NCBI GenBank assembly: GCA_013298775.1
Contig: JAAFIV010000015.1
Span: forward strand, 1-64,000
DNA from: Ignavibacteria bacterium
GTDB lineage: Bacteria > Bacteroidota > Ignavibacteria > Kapaibacteriales > UBA4661
Reading direction: 5' to 3'
Length of the DNA stretch: 64,000 nucleotides
Part shown: one piece after another, positions 39,369 through 48,519 of the stretch
Layout: each line of letters opens with the position of its first letter
Numbering within the stretch: the first letter of the stretch is position 1
Notes under the pieces: model-generated
The model's database searches: none
Told to the model about the DNA's origin: nothing
What the model saw: only the letters and a program-made list of their open reading frames with translations
Translations under genes and position numbers: made by a program

Positions 39369-41609
39369 TCAGTCCATCAATTGAAGCTCATTAGACCGCT
39401 TTGCGCGAGGTACATCAATGACAAAGCGTGTTCCCATGCCGCTTTCGCTCTCGCAGAAAACGCGCCCGTGCATTGCATCAACCATCATTTTCACGATAGA
39501 CAGCCCCAAGCCTGTTGAATGCTCGCCAGCAGTTGGGCGTGCTGCCAAGCGGGTGAATTTGCGAAAGAGTTTTGCTTGGTCTTCTTTGGAAATGCCTGGA
39601 CCTTCATCGCGCACGGCAAAGCGCACCATTGCTGGGTTGTCGGGGCATTCTTCTATTTCTATCCAAATGCGCTTGCCAAGTGGGGAATACTTGATGGCAT
39701 TGGAAAGTATATTCTCGCATACCTGCATCATTGCTTGCGGATTGACATAGAAATAAAGGTTTGGTGCGGGCTGTACGTGCAAAATAATTATCTGTTTCGA
39801 CTCCGCATGGCGCAAATGCTCGGCAAGAAGCGGCGCGACAATCTCCTGCGGGCTCATTATTATCTGCTCAAGCTGCAAGCCGCCTTGTTCCAGCATATTC
39901 ACGCTTAAAATATCGGTGATGAGCGCGAACATTTTATTTGCTGAATGAATGATGTCGTCGTACAATTCGCGGTGTTTGCTGGGGATATCGTGTATTTGTG
40001 CGGTTTCTAGCAAATACTCTGCGGTAATGCGAATTGCACTGAGGGGATTTTTCAAATCGTGTGCTACAATGCCCATCAAATCGTTCTTTTCGTCATTCAA
40101 CTGCTGCAACCGCTCAATGTTGAATTGCAACTCCATGTTTGCTTTGCGTAAATTCTCATCGGCAGCAAGAATATCCTGTTCGCGTTGTAGCAACATTCGA
40201 TTTTGGTCGCGGATTTTTTCTTCGGATTTTTTCTGTACACTATATCGGTTCAAAGCAAGCACCAATGCGGCTACCAAGACAAATGCTATTCCCACAAGCA
40301 GAATTTCTATCGTGCGCTGCGCGGCTCGCTCTTTATTCAGAAGCGTAATTTCCTGCTCACGGCGTGAAACCTCGTAATCGTGCTGTACTTGCGCCATTTT
40401 CTGCTTATTTTCATCGGAATAAATGGAGTCACGGAGCTGCAATAATTGTTTATGATAATTGAGCGCAAGGCTCATATTTCCTTGCTCTTCTGCGATTTCA
40501 CTCATTGTGCGATAGGCTTTTTGCAGAGCGCGAAAATCTTGGCAAGCAAGGGCATATTTTTCGCCACGACGAGCATTTACCATTGCGCTGTCGTACTCAC
40601 GCAGATTTTTTTGCAAACTTGCAAGATTCGTAAAGCTATGAGCAAGTGAACTTGTATCTTGATATTTTCCGCACAAGACGATAGCTCGCCGCGCAAGCTC
40701 TTTCCCGCGTTCAGATTGACCAACAAAGCCACATATTTCCGCCATTGTCATATAGGAAATACCCAGCCCTACACTATCTCGCACCTGCTCATCAATGCGT
40801 TGTGAACGCTCGTAGTATTGCAAAGCGAGAGGGTAGTTTTTCTCCGCAAAATAGACACGCCCGATATTGTGCGCTACCACAGAAATACGATCGCTATCGC
40901 CCACTTCTTCGCTGAGGTGGAGTGCGCGAAACTTATATTCAAGAGCTTTTGCGTAATCTCCTTGATGATAATACACGTGTCCGATACCATCAAGCGGAGA
41001 AGCCATGTGTTTCTTTTCGTGTAATTGTTCAAGAAGCGAGACCGCTTGAAAGCTGTATTCTAAGGACTTTGGATAATTTCCCGTATATAAAAATATACGC
41101 CCTAAATAGCCTACCGTTTTCGCTATTTTCAAGGAATCTTGTATGTTTTTGTACAACTCCAATGCCTGCATTTCATTGTGCAATGCCTCAGAGTGCTGCG
41201 AAAGATATTCTTGAATAAAAGCGATTTGATGCAGGGCTTCAGCTTGTCTGCGGGAATCTTTCAGTTTCTGTGCGTATTCCAACGCTATTTTGCTATATCG
41301 CAAGGAAGTATGCGCTTCGCGATGATAATTTTGCTTTGCGAGGTCGAGATAGAGCAGAAGTTTGGTAGAATCAGGCAGAAAGGTATCACCTTCCTTTAGC
41401 GATGCCGAGAGGGAATCTATCGTGCGTTGGTCGGGGAAGGCTTGTGCAAAGGTGTGAACAGGAAAAAGGGCAAAAGCGCAGAAAATAAGCACTTTCCCAA
41501 CACCAACGCTCCATTTCGCAACAATGCTCTTTTCCGATTGAAAAACATCGGAAAACTGCCGTGTGTGCTGCACAAAATGTTGCAATAAAGAATATACCAA
41601 ACCAAGCAT
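39369..41609 (-). CDS. TPR-containing hybrid-free sensor histidine kinase 1
   Basis: The track starts at a TTG (41687). The first ATG is 41609 (746 aa), and the real start may be slightly further in, next to the signal-like VGKVLIFCAFALFPVHTFAQ. About 300 residues of tetratricopeptide repeats follow (LYTGNYPKSLEYSFQAVSLLEQ, YYHQGDYAKALEYKFRALHLSEE), presumably periplasmic. Then come one transmembrane helix (ILLVGIAFVLVAALVLALN), a coiled coil, HisKA (LMGIVAHDLKNPLSAIRITAEYL) and a HATPase domain (NAIKYSPLGKR, DEGPGISKED, HSTGLGLSIVKMM). It is closely related to the kinase at 51566. The T9SS cargo gene at 41699 lies upstream on the same strand and the LuxR-type regulator beyond it, possible partners. 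Confidence 0.88.
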   Translation of the reverse strand: MLGLVYSLLQHFVQHTRQFSDVFQSEKSIVAKWSVGVGKVLIFCAFALFPVHTFAQAFPDQRTIDSLSASLKEGDTFLPDSTKLLLYLDLAKQNYHREAHTSLRYSKIALEYAQKLKDSRRQAEALHQIAFIQEYLSQHSEALHNEMQALELYKNIQDSLKIAKTVGYLGRIFLYTGNYPKSLEYSFQAVSLLEQLHEKKHMASPLDGIGHVYYHQGDYAKALEYKFRALHLSEEVGDSDRISVVAHNIGRVYFAEKNYPLALQYYERSQRIDEQVRDSVGLGISYMTMAEICGFVGQSERGKELARRAIVLCGKYQDTSSLAHSFTNLASLQKNLREYDSAMVNARRGEKYALACQDFRALQKAYRTMSEIAEEQGNMSLALNYHKQLLQLRDSIYSDENKQKMAQVQHDYEVSRREQEITLLNKERAAQRTIEILLVGIAFVLVAALVLALNRYSVQKKSEEKIRDQNRMLLQREQDILAADENLRKANMELQFNIERLQQLNDEKNDLMGIVAHDLKNPLSAIRITAEYLLETAQIHDIPSKHRELYDDIIHSANKMFALITDILSVNMLEQGGLQLEQIIMSPQEIVAPLLAEHLRHAESKQIIILHVQPAPNLYFYVNPQAMMQVCENILSNAIKYSPLGKRIWIEIEECPDNPAMVRFAVRDEGPGISKEDQAKLFRKFTRLAARPTAGEHSTGLGLSIVKMMVDAMHGRVFCESESGMGTRFVIDVPRAKRSNELQLMD

Positions 41610-41698
41610 CGAACCCGCCAAAAGGAACGTGGTTTTGCCAATACTGTAAACAATGAAGGCAAGAAAGGAAATAGCGAAACTATACAAAATATGCTTTT

Positions 41699-43102
41699 TT
41701 AGCGCAAAATTCGCAAAGAAAATGACGATGTGCTTGGAATAATACGTCCATTTACTGTGAAGCGCAGCATATACGCGCCTCCTGCGCAGTGCTGCATATC
41801 TAGCGTCACAGCGTGTGTTCCTGCGGCTTTCGCGCCTTCTTTTACCGATAGCACACGCTCGCCTAGCACAGAAAACACCTCACACTGCACGCCAGAAGCC
41901 GCTTCGCTGAGAGAATACGAACATTGCACAATACCATCGTGGGACGGATTTGGCGAGATAGCAAGCTGCATCTGCGCGGGAGCCGCATTCTGGTTATCTC
42001 GCACACTCGTGGTAATCGCAACCTCAGAACACCGTATTTCCGCCACACCGCCACGTGTATCGCGAGCAGTAAGCGCGAGTGTGGTCGTGGTGGAAGGAAT
42101 TCTACTATTGCCAAGAAGCGAGAGCGAGGGCTGTCCGCTATTGCGTGGGTCGGTGGCGAGAACCGAAGCCGTGAGAGCAGTGGAATTGCCTGTTTCGGCG
42201 GTGAAATTGAGCGGGTCGTAGTTTTCATCATAAAAGAACCCTTGCGGCAATCGCGTTGCCTCATCGAGCAACGGCGACTGTAAAGCGCGTACTTCCTCGC
42301 GTCCGCCAAGTACCCGAAGCATAGAACAAAGGTTTCTTCCTAACGGCAAAACGACGGGTGCCACGTTTTCTGGGTCTTCGAGCGTGATGCGCGAAATGTC
42401 GTTGAAGATAAGCCGTCCATTCACATCAAATCTGGGCGGAATTGTGTATGCGTCGTCGGGCAACAGCGCGACCGTTACAGTGCGAATGCCTTGAAGTCCT
42501 GGATTATTCGGGAATGTTTGGTCGCTCCACCGCGCTATGAAAATGATAAAGGCTTCGGTTACTTGCGGCGCGAACGTGAATTGGTAAATACCTGTTTCGG
42601 TGGTGCCAATCGCCGTAACAAAGCGTCCTTGCGTGAAAAGAAAGGGCGTAAGGTCGCCGGTAATAGTATTTATCGGCACTTGAGCCGCCGTTACTTCACG
42701 CGGAACGTTTTGTAATCTTCCCAAAGGGTCTCGGTAGATAGAAGGCAACGGAACAGTAGCGGTGCTGGTTTCAGGCAAAAAACGATTTACGGCATTGACA
42801 TACGACACGCCCAATTTTAACGTAACCGTAGCATTGGTCTGGGTTACACGGCGGATGACGATGCGCCCGCGCTGCGGCAAAGAATCGTAGCCTGTCAAAC
42901 TAAAGCGTCGCTCACGAAGCACGATATTACGCAGTCCCTGTTGCACAGCACCAAATTCTGGCACTTCGGCGAAAATGGTAAACGCGGGGACGGGCGTTGG
43001 CGTTTGGGCAAGCAGCTTTCCGCCAAGCATCAGCATAATGACAAGCGATATGGCGGAAATCAAGGAATGAAGAGGCTTGCAAGGAAGAAAACGAGTATTC
43101 AT
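41699..43102 (-). CDS. Secreted protein with T9SS C-terminal sorting domain
   Basis: The ATG at 43102 gives 467 aa. A signal peptide (ISAISLVIMLMLGGKLLAQ) is followed by ~360 residues of beta-rich sequence of no recognised family (PVPAFTIFAEVPEFGAVQQGLRNIVLRERRF, ...QTNATVTLKLGVSYVNAV). A type A sorting domain closes it: LAISPNPSHDGIVQCSYSLSEAASGVQCEVFSVLGERVL ... GAYMLRFTVNGRI. Export and surface attachment through the type IX system are expected. It lies 89 bp upstream of the TPR histidine kinase on the same strand, so the two may share a transcript. Confidence 0.82.
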   Translation of the reverse strand: MNTRFLPCKPLHSLISAISLVIMLMLGGKLLAQTPTPVPAFTIFAEVPEFGAVQQGLRNIVLRERRFSLTGYDSLPQRGRIVIRRVTQTNATVTLKLGVSYVNAVNRFLPETSTATVPLPSIYRDPLGRLQNVPREVTAAQVPINTITGDLTPFLFTQGRFVTAIGTTETGIYQFTFAPQVTEAFIIFIARWSDQTFPNNPGLQGIRTVTVALLPDDAYTIPPRFDVNGRLIFNDISRITLEDPENVAPVVLPLGRNLCSMLRVLGGREEVRALQSPLLDEATRLPQGFFYDENYDPLNFTAETGNSTALTASVLATDPRNSGQPSLSLLGNSRIPSTTTTLALTARDTRGGVAEIRCSEVAITTSVRDNQNAAPAQMQLAISPNPSHDGIVQCSYSLSEAASGVQCEVFSVLGERVLSVKEGAKAAGTHAVTLDMQHCAGGAYMLRFTVNGRIIPSTSSFSLRILR

Positions 43103-43237
43103 AGTCGTTTCAGGAAATTGAAGAAAAAGGGATAATTCTTTACATGACAGGGGAAGTGTCTTGATGTCGAAGAGGAGCGCAAACATCGTGTACAAGCTCA
43201 TGGTGCAGGCAAGCAGCAGTCATCAATCATAATCAAC

Positions 43238-44035
43238 TTAATCATAATCAATAAGCAACACTGTCCGCGCCCAGTGCATTGCTTCTTCGCGGGTTTCCAT
43301 GTTGAGCTTTTGATAAATTGAACTAGCAATATTGCGCACACGCCCTTCGGTTACAAGAAGTTTTTCAGCAATTTCTGCATTCGTCAGATTCAGATTACGT
43401 AGCACCGCAACCTCAGCATTGGTAAGCTTTACACTGGAAATTGCTTTATTGGCATTGAAGAAATATGCGGCAAGCATAGGACTAAGCCAAACGCCGCCTT
43501 GCAAGTCCGAACGCAAGGCACGAAGCAATTCTTCGGGACTTTCATCTTTCAACATACAACCATTTGCGCCAGCTTCGATGGCAGCACGGGCAAGGTCGGC
43601 ACGTCCAGTGATAGCATAAATGCGAATAGTGCTTCCTGTTGCGCGAATACGTTGAATCACCTCCATACCGCTCAGGTCGGGGAGTTGCAAGTCCTGAATT
43701 AAAATATCTGGTTGGAGATTCGCAACCGCATTGATGGCTTCTTCGCCACGATTAAACGTCTGAATGACCTTCAAACTTTTCTCCAAGGTCAGCCAGGTTT
43801 GCAAAAGCTGCGTAACGAGGTCGTGGTCGTCGCAAATGATAACACGCTTCTTCGGCTGCTGCTCACTCTTTTTTCCACTTGCTTTTGTCGCTTGCTTTAC
43901 TGCTGGCGAAGAAGGCTCTGAGCCATTAGCAATGGATTTACGCAGTGAAGTACGTGAAGCATTTAAGCGCGAAGCCTTCGTGCGTAAAGACTTTTTGCGC
44001 GAAGATTGGGCTGGTGTGGGGTTGGTCTTGGACAT
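43238..44035 (-). CDS. Response regulator, NarL/LuxR type, with long basic N-terminal tail
   Basis: 265 aa. A Ser/Lys/Arg-rich tail of about 62 residues (RRKKSLRTKASRL-like) precedes the receiver domain. The receiver motifs are VIICDDHD, the phosphorylatable Asp in ILIQDLQLPDLSG (about residue 115), and the later Thr/Lys positions ITGRADL and LKDESPEE. The C-terminal ~65 residues are a GerE/LuxR helix-turn-helix: LTNAEVAVLRNLNLTNAEIAEKLLVTEGRVRNIASSIYQKLNM. The long disordered tail is unusual for the family. The nearest kinase is the TPR kinase at 39369, with one gene between; pairing is inference. Confidence 0.9.
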   Translation of the reverse strand: MSKTNPTPAQSSRKKSLRTKASRLNASRTSLRKSIANGSEPSSPAVKQATKASGKKSEQQPKKRVIICDDHDLVTQLLQTWLTLEKSLKVIQTFNRGEEAINAVANLQPDILIQDLQLPDLSGMEVIQRIRATGSTIRIYAITGRADLARAAIEAGANGCMLKDESPEELLRALRSDLQGGVWLSPMLAAYFFNANKAISSVKLTNAEVAVLRNLNLTNAEIAEKLLVTEGRVRNIASSIYQKLNMETREEAMHWARTVLLIDYD

Positions 44036-44462
44036 AACAGAAAATCGTCAAAAAGGCGTAAATACTAAAGGTACGAGAAGTAAAACTACGAACACCTCAT
44101 GCTTGATAAACCTAGACAATCTTTTGAAAACGTATGGTGTACACTCGTGGCGTGAATAATGGTGAAAATACTATAAAAAGCGCACAAATCAAGGCATTTT
44201 TCTGCCAAACGCAAGAAAATTTCATGTACGTTTGCCGAAGGATAGACGACAATTGCTTCATCTGAGCGATATGTCCTTAACGAACAGGAATATATTGGTA
44301 TTGAACGAAATCTTGATGCAGGAACATATATTTCAACGATAAAAAGATGCTCACAAAAAAGAAAAGTCCCCACCATCCTCTCAGTCTGGGGTTCATCCGC
44401 GTTGCTTGACGAATGACCCTAACTACGAAATTTTTTATCCTCGTATTTTTAACATTCCCAGA
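44036..44462. other. Intergenic gap
   Basis: Near its right end (44380-44415) it contains one arm of family B (CAGTCTGGGGTTCATCCGCGTTGCTTGACGAATGACCC). No gene, terminator or promoter could be supported in the rest. Confidence 0.45.
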
Positions 44463-45089
44463 CTACAACAAAATCGGCTTCAAATACGACCAATCGGGGC
44501 TATGCACATCTTCCCACGAAAAGCCATCTTCTTCGGTGCCGGGCATGAGGAACACGGCATCTTTCAAGCAAAATTCGTAATCAATGCGCTTCGCTGCTTC
44601 CAACAACTCGGTAAATCCTCGCACCGACCAATACTCATCTTCGGGAATATCGTCCAGCAAGCCGCATACATTCTTGAGTGGTGCGTATTCTAGCACAAAG
44701 GCGAGCGTTACCACGATGTAGCTTTTATCGCTGCTGAGGCGGTGCGCTTCGTCAATTTCGCTGCCTAATTCTTCGGTTTCCGTTGCAATGCTTGCCGTAA
44801 TTTCCGAAACCCACTCGTGGAACTCGCTCTGCGCCTCGCTTGCTTCGGTGAGATAATCCCAATAGCCATATTCCCAGTACGGTTTATTTTCCAAAAGAAT
44901 AGCGGCAATTTGTTTGTAAAATCCCGTTTTATCCGCAGGATGTTCGAGGTCGGCGGCTTGCTCAATCAAGGAACGAAGACGCTTCCAGCTTGTATCGGAT
45001 GAAATTGTCGCTAGGGCAATCTGTACCCCGAAAAAGAAAATTTGAGGTTCTGTTTGGAACAACGAAGAGAAAAAGCCGCGTCGGTTCAT
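44463..45089 (-). CDS. DUF1517-like protein
   Basis: 208 aa. The start (MNRRGFFSSLFQTEPQIFFFGVQIALATISSD) is only mildly hydrophobic, without a convincing signal peptide. A helical middle and the stretch SYIVVTLAFVLEYAPLKNVCGLLDDIPEDEYWSVRGFTELLEAAKRIDYEFCLKDAVFLMPGTEEDGFSWEDVHSPDWSYLKPI resemble the conserved end of DUF1517 proteins, known mainly from cyanobacteria and plastids with unknown function. The match is by pattern recall only. It is a single gene, diverging from the AMP nucleosidase gene. Confidence 0.6.
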   Translation of the reverse strand: MNRRGFFSSLFQTEPQIFFFGVQIALATISSDTSWKRLRSLIEQAADLEHPADKTGFYKQIAAILLENKPYWEYGYWDYLTEASEAQSEFHEWVSEITASIATETEELGSEIDEAHRLSSDKSYIVVTLAFVLEYAPLKNVCGLLDDIPEDEYWSVRGFTELLEAAKRIDYEFCLKDAVFLMPGTEEDGFSWEDVHSPDWSYLKPILL

Positions 45090-45260
45090 GGTGGATGGTA
45101 ATTAAAGTGAATAATGCGCGGCAAAGCTCGGAAAGCCGCTTCACATCTTGCAAACAATGCAACCAAGATGCACAAAAATATGTTCACAATCAAGATGATG
45201 GTGAATTCGTCAATCCAGAAGTGCCTGTTTGTTACAAAAACGTATCAACGCGGTAAATCC

Positions 45261-45291
45261 TTGTGGAATTGCGGTAAAAGCTCTAATTTTG
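45261..45291 (+). promoter_or_regulatory. Bacteroidota-type promoter of the AMP nucleosidase gene
   Basis: TTG (45261-45263), a 20-bp spacer and TAATTTTG (45284-45291) lie about 130 bp before the ATG at 45424. This is one of the best consensus matches in the window. The rest of 45090-45423 shows no gene. Confidence 0.7.
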
Positions 45292-45423
45292 CGGAATTTT
45301 ACGGGGCAAATTACGCACACGTTTTGAGGCAACAACAGTACGCAACGCACGTAATTACGCCATCGCTGAAAGTTCATCTCTCGCAAGTTCATCTCTCCAT
45401 CACGTTTTGCAAAGGATTCTTCC

Positions 45424-46197
45424 ATGAAAACAAAACTCGAAATTGCCAAAAACTGGCTTCCACGCTACACTGGTGCAGCGATTGACCAATTCGGCGATTA
45501 TATTTTACTTACCAATTTCCACGACTACGTTACGCGCTTTGCAAACCAGTTCGGATGCGATGTTCAGGGGCAAGGTCGTCCGATGCAAGCCGCGACGAAC
45601 TCCGCAGGACTTTCCATCATCAATTTCGGTATCGGCTCGGCAAATGCAGCAACCATCATGGATTTGCTCGTTGCGCGTCGTCCGAAAGGCGTACTGTTTC
45701 TTGGGAAATGCGGTGGTTTGAAGGATTCCACCGAACTTGGACACTTTATTTTGCCTATCGCAGCCATTCGCGGCGAAGGAACAAGCAACGACTATTTGCC
45801 GCCCGAAGTGCCAGCCTTACCGAGCTTTAAGCTACACAAATTCGTTTCGGATAAAATTTTACAACACGGACACGAATATCGCACGGGCGTAATCTACACC
45901 ACCAACCGCCGCGTGTGGGAATGGGATGAAGAGTTCAAAGAACGTCTTCGCCGCCTTTCCGCGCTTGGTATTGACATGGAAACAGCGACCTTGTTTATTG
46001 TTGGTCATGCAAACGAAATCGCACGAGGCGCACTCTTGCTGGTTTCCGATACGCCGATGTTCCCCGAAGGCGTAAAAACGGAAGAATCCGACAAGAAAAT
46101 TACGCAAAATTTTGTAGAACTGCACTTGCAACTCGGCATTGAAGCCATGACCGAAATTGGCGGCAAAGGCGAGAAAATCAAGCATTTTCAATACTAA
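45424..46197 (+). CDS. AMP nucleosidase, short form
   Basis: 257 aa. The enzyme hydrolyses AMP to adenine and ribose-5-phosphate. The sequence belongs to the PNP/UDP fold (PF01048): SIINFGIGSANAATIMDLL, GVLFLGKCGGLKDSTELGHFILPIAAIRGEGTSNDYLPPEVPALPSF, ALGIDMETATLFIVGHANEIARGALLLVSDTPM. The Bacteroidota/Chlorobi form lacks the N-terminal regulatory domain of E. coli Amn, which explains the short length. It carries its own promoter and is followed by a family B repeat, then the deoxyhypusine-synthase-like gene. Confidence 0.9.
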   Translation: MKTKLEIAKNWLPRYTGAAIDQFGDYILLTNFHDYVTRFANQFGCDVQGQGRPMQAATNSAGLSIINFGIGSANAATIMDLLVARRPKGVLFLGKCGGLKDSTELGHFILPIAAIRGEGTSNDYLPPEVPALPSFKLHKFVSDKILQHGHEYRTGVIYTTNRRVWEWDEEFKERLRRLSALGIDMETATLFIVGHANEIARGALLLVSDTPMFPEGVKTEESDKKITQNFVELHLQLGIEAMTEIGGKGEKIKHFQY

Positions 46198-46205
46198 GAT
46201 TTCAA

Positions 46206-46345
46206 GTAACTGGTCAGGTCATGCGTCAAGGAACGCGGATTTTAAGGACTTTTGAGGACTGGTCAGGACTCGTGTACATTTTGAAAGGATAATTGCGTCC
46301 TCACAAGTCTTTTTCAGTCCTCAAATCCGCGTTCCTACATCAAGC
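46206..46345. repeat. palindromic repeat family B with outer module
   Basis: GTAACTGGTCAGGTC leads into AAGGAACGCGGATTTTAAGGACTTTTGAGGACTGGTCAGGAC, paired with GTCCTCACAAGTCTTTTTCAGTCCTCAAATCCGCGTTCC. Confidence 0.8.
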
Positions 46346-46394
46346 CTTAGAACACGTTAGCTCCATTCACCACTCATTTCCATTTTCACATTCT

Positions 46395-47393
46395 ATGAAA
46401 CACCGCATTCTTACAAGCGAAGAGCGCAAGCCCATTTCCCGCTTTATCGAAGAAAACTATTTGCATTTCAACGCTGCAGCCCTCGTGGATGCTGCTAAAG
46501 GCTACGAAAAACATCTTGCTGAAGATGGCAAAATGATGATTACGCTTGCTGGCGCAATGAGTACCGCCGAGCTTGGAAAAACGCTTGCCGAGATGATTCG
46601 CCAAGATAAAGTGCAGAGTATTTCTTGCACGGGCGCGAACTTGGAGGAAGATATTATGAACCTCGTGGCGCATACGCACTACAAGCGTGTGCCGCACTAC
46701 CGCGACCTCTCGCCGCAAGATGAGTGGAATCTGCTCGAAGGCGGATTTAACCGCGTTACCGATACCTGTATTCCCGAAGAAGAGGCGTTTCGCCGCATTC
46801 AAAAGCACATTTTCAAACAATGGAAAAACGCCCAAGATGCTGGTGAACGCTTCTTCCCGCACGAGTTCATGTACAAAATGTTGCTCTCTGGCGAAATGGA
46901 GCAATACTACGAAATTGACCCGAAAAATTCATGGATGATTGCGGCAGCAGAAAAGAACCTACCTATCATCGTTCCGGGCTGGGAAGATTCCACGATGGGC
47001 AATATTTTTGCGTCGTATTGCATCAAGGGCGAATTGCTGCCAAGCACGATGAAATCTGGGATTGAGTACATGACTTGGCTTGCAAAATGGTACATCGAAA
47101 ACTCCAAAGGCAAAGGCGTAGGCTTCTTCCAAATTGGCGGCGGCATTGCGGGCGATTTCCCGATTTGCGTCGTACCGATGCTCTACCAAGATATGGAAAT
47201 GCACGATATTCCGTTCTGGAGCTATTTCTGCCAAATCTCGGATTCTACCACAAGTTACGGCTCATATTCGGGCGCAGTGCCGAATGAAAAAATTACGTGG
47301 GGGAAATTGGACATCACCACGCCGAAGTTTATTGTTGAATCCGATGCGACGATAGTTGCGCCACTCATCTTTGCGTGGTTGTTGAATTTGTAG
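46395..47393 (+). CDS. Deoxyhypusine synthase-like protein (bacterial, homospermidine-synthase-type)
   Basis: The ATG at 46395 gives 332 aa. The deoxyhypusine synthase family is clear: MMITLAGAMSTAELGKTLAEMI, ISCTGANLEEDIMNLVAH, PIIVPGWEDSTMGNIFA, GVGFFQIGGGIAGDFPICVVPML. The C-terminal TPKFIVESDATIVAPLIFAWLL keeps a Lys at the place of the catalytic lysine that carries the aminobutyl group. Bacteria have no eIF5A, and characterised bacterial members make homospermidine from spermidine or putrescine in an NAD-dependent reaction. Which polyamine this one uses is unknown. A clear terminator follows. Confidence 0.9.
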   Translation: MKHRILTSEERKPISRFIEENYLHFNAAALVDAAKGYEKHLAEDGKMMITLAGAMSTAELGKTLAEMIRQDKVQSISCTGANLEEDIMNLVAHTHYKRVPHYRDLSPQDEWNLLEGGFNRVTDTCIPEEEAFRRIQKHIFKQWKNAQDAGERFFPHEFMYKMLLSGEMEQYYEIDPKNSWMIAAAEKNLPIIVPGWEDSTMGNIFASYCIKGELLPSTMKSGIEYMTWLAKWYIENSKGKGVGFFQIGGGIAGDFPICVVPMLYQDMEMHDIPFWSYFCQISDSTTSYGSYSGAVPNEKITWGKLDITTPKFIVESDATIVAPLIFAWLLNL

Positions 47394-47422
47394 ATTTTGT
47401 ATGTCGTCTGCGGTATGAAAAT

Positions 47423-47458
47423 TAAGCTCTGAAGACGCTTCAGGGCTTTGTTTTTTTA
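47423..47458 (+). terminator. terminator of the deoxyhypusine-synthase-like gene
   Basis: AAGCTCTGAAG and CTTCAGGGCTT form a stem with a 3-nt loop, followed by TGTTTTTTT, 30 bp past the stop. Confidence 0.9.
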
Positions 47459-47580
47459 CCACAGATTCCCATGATTTCCATGATTTTCGCTGATGAATAC
47501 GGAGAGCAAAGAGAAAATTATTTTATGCTCAAAATCCTCTTCATCATGGAAATCATGGAAATCTGCGTTCAAAAAATCAC
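47455..47580. repeat. palindromic repeat family D, complete single copy
   Basis: ACCACAGATTCCCATGATTTCCATGATTTTCGCTGATGAA is paired with CTCTTCATCATGGAAATCATGGAAATCTGCGTTC, directly after the terminator and before argB. Confidence 0.8.
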
Positions 47581-47609
47581 GGACTTTTCTTGTTTTCCAA
47601 CATTTCACT

Positions 47610-48422
47610 ATGAAAACACTCAGCATTATCAAAATTGGCGGAAACGTCATTGACAGCCCCGAAGCTCTGACGCGCTTTCTCGGCGACCTTTCCACGCTTG
47701 ACCGCTCCGAACACGCATGGATACTCGTGCATGGCGGCGGGAAAATTGCAACCGATATGGCAAAACGCCTCGGCATCGAAGCGCAAATGCTAGAAGGACG
47801 GCGCATCACGGACGAAGCAATGCTGGAAATTGTTACGATGGTCTATGGCGGCTTGGTGAATAAGCGCATTGTTACTGGGCTGCAAGCAAAGGGCGTAAAT
47901 GCGCTGGGTTTGACGGGCGCAGATGGAAACGTCATTACGGCAGAAAAGCGTCGTCATCCAAGCATAGATTACGGTTTTGTGGGCGACATTGAGCGCGTGA
48001 ACACCGCACAACTACGTGCTTTTCTGGATATGGGCTGTACGCCCGTTCTCGCGCCACTCACACACGATGGCGCAGGACATTTACTGAATACCAACGCCGA
48101 TACGATTGCCAGCCGCGTGGCTTCAGCACTTGCGTCGGAGGCAGATATGCAAGCCTTTTACGGTGTGCGTTTGTACTATGCCTTTGAAAAACGCGGTGTT
48201 TTGAGAGATGTGGCGGATGCTACGTCGGTCTTCCCAGAACTTTCGGCATCGGAGATTGAGGATATACGCGCTTCTGGAGCTATTGCCGCAGGAATGCTTC
48301 CGAAAATTGACAACGCGCTTGCAGCTCTTCATGCAGGAGTAGAGCAGGTAGAGATTTGTCATTCCGACGAGATTTTGTCAGCTTTGCAAGGGAAGCATTG
48401 CGGTACGCGGATTGTGGTGTAA
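47610..48422 (+). CDS. argB: Acetylglutamate kinase
   Basis: The ATG at 47610 gives 270 aa; the longer ORF starts in a repeat. ArgB phosphorylates N-acetylglutamate in arginine synthesis. The amino-acid-kinase motifs are IIKIGGNVID, ILVHGGGKIATDMAKRLG, LEGRRITDEAMLEIVTMVYGG, ALGLTGADGNVI, GDIERVN, LLNTNADTIASRVASALAS and GMLPKIDNALAALHAGVEQVEI. There is no N-terminal arginine-sensing helix as in feedback-inhibited hexameric forms. No other arg gene is nearby. It converges on rpsP across a shared terminator. Confidence 0.92.
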   Translation: MKTLSIIKIGGNVIDSPEALTRFLGDLSTLDRSEHAWILVHGGGKIATDMAKRLGIEAQMLEGRRITDEAMLEIVTMVYGGLVNKRIVTGLQAKGVNALGLTGADGNVITAEKRRHPSIDYGFVGDIERVNTAQLRAFLDMGCTPVLAPLTHDGAGHLLNTNADTIASRVASALASEADMQAFYGVRLYYAFEKRGVLRDVADATSVFPELSASEIEDIRASGAIAAGMLPKIDNALAALHAGVEQVEICHSDEILSALQGKHCGTRIVV

Positions 48423-48452
48423 AAATTCTTGATTGCTCATTTTTAGCAAAAC

Positions 48453-48490
48453 AAAACGCCTCGCCGAATGAGATTCGACGAGGCGTTTGT
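48453..48490. terminator. shared terminator between argB and rpsP
   Basis: AAAACGCCTCG and CGAGGCGTTTG form a strong stem around a ~15-nt loop, with A/T-rich flanks, between convergent stops. Confidence 0.8.
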
Positions 48491-48519
48491 ATGTTCTGAG
48501 CTTGGCTTGCGAGCAAAAA

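Noticed and set aside
47471-47653. 60-aa ORF before argB
   Set aside because: It is the translation of family D repeat arms running into argB in another frame.
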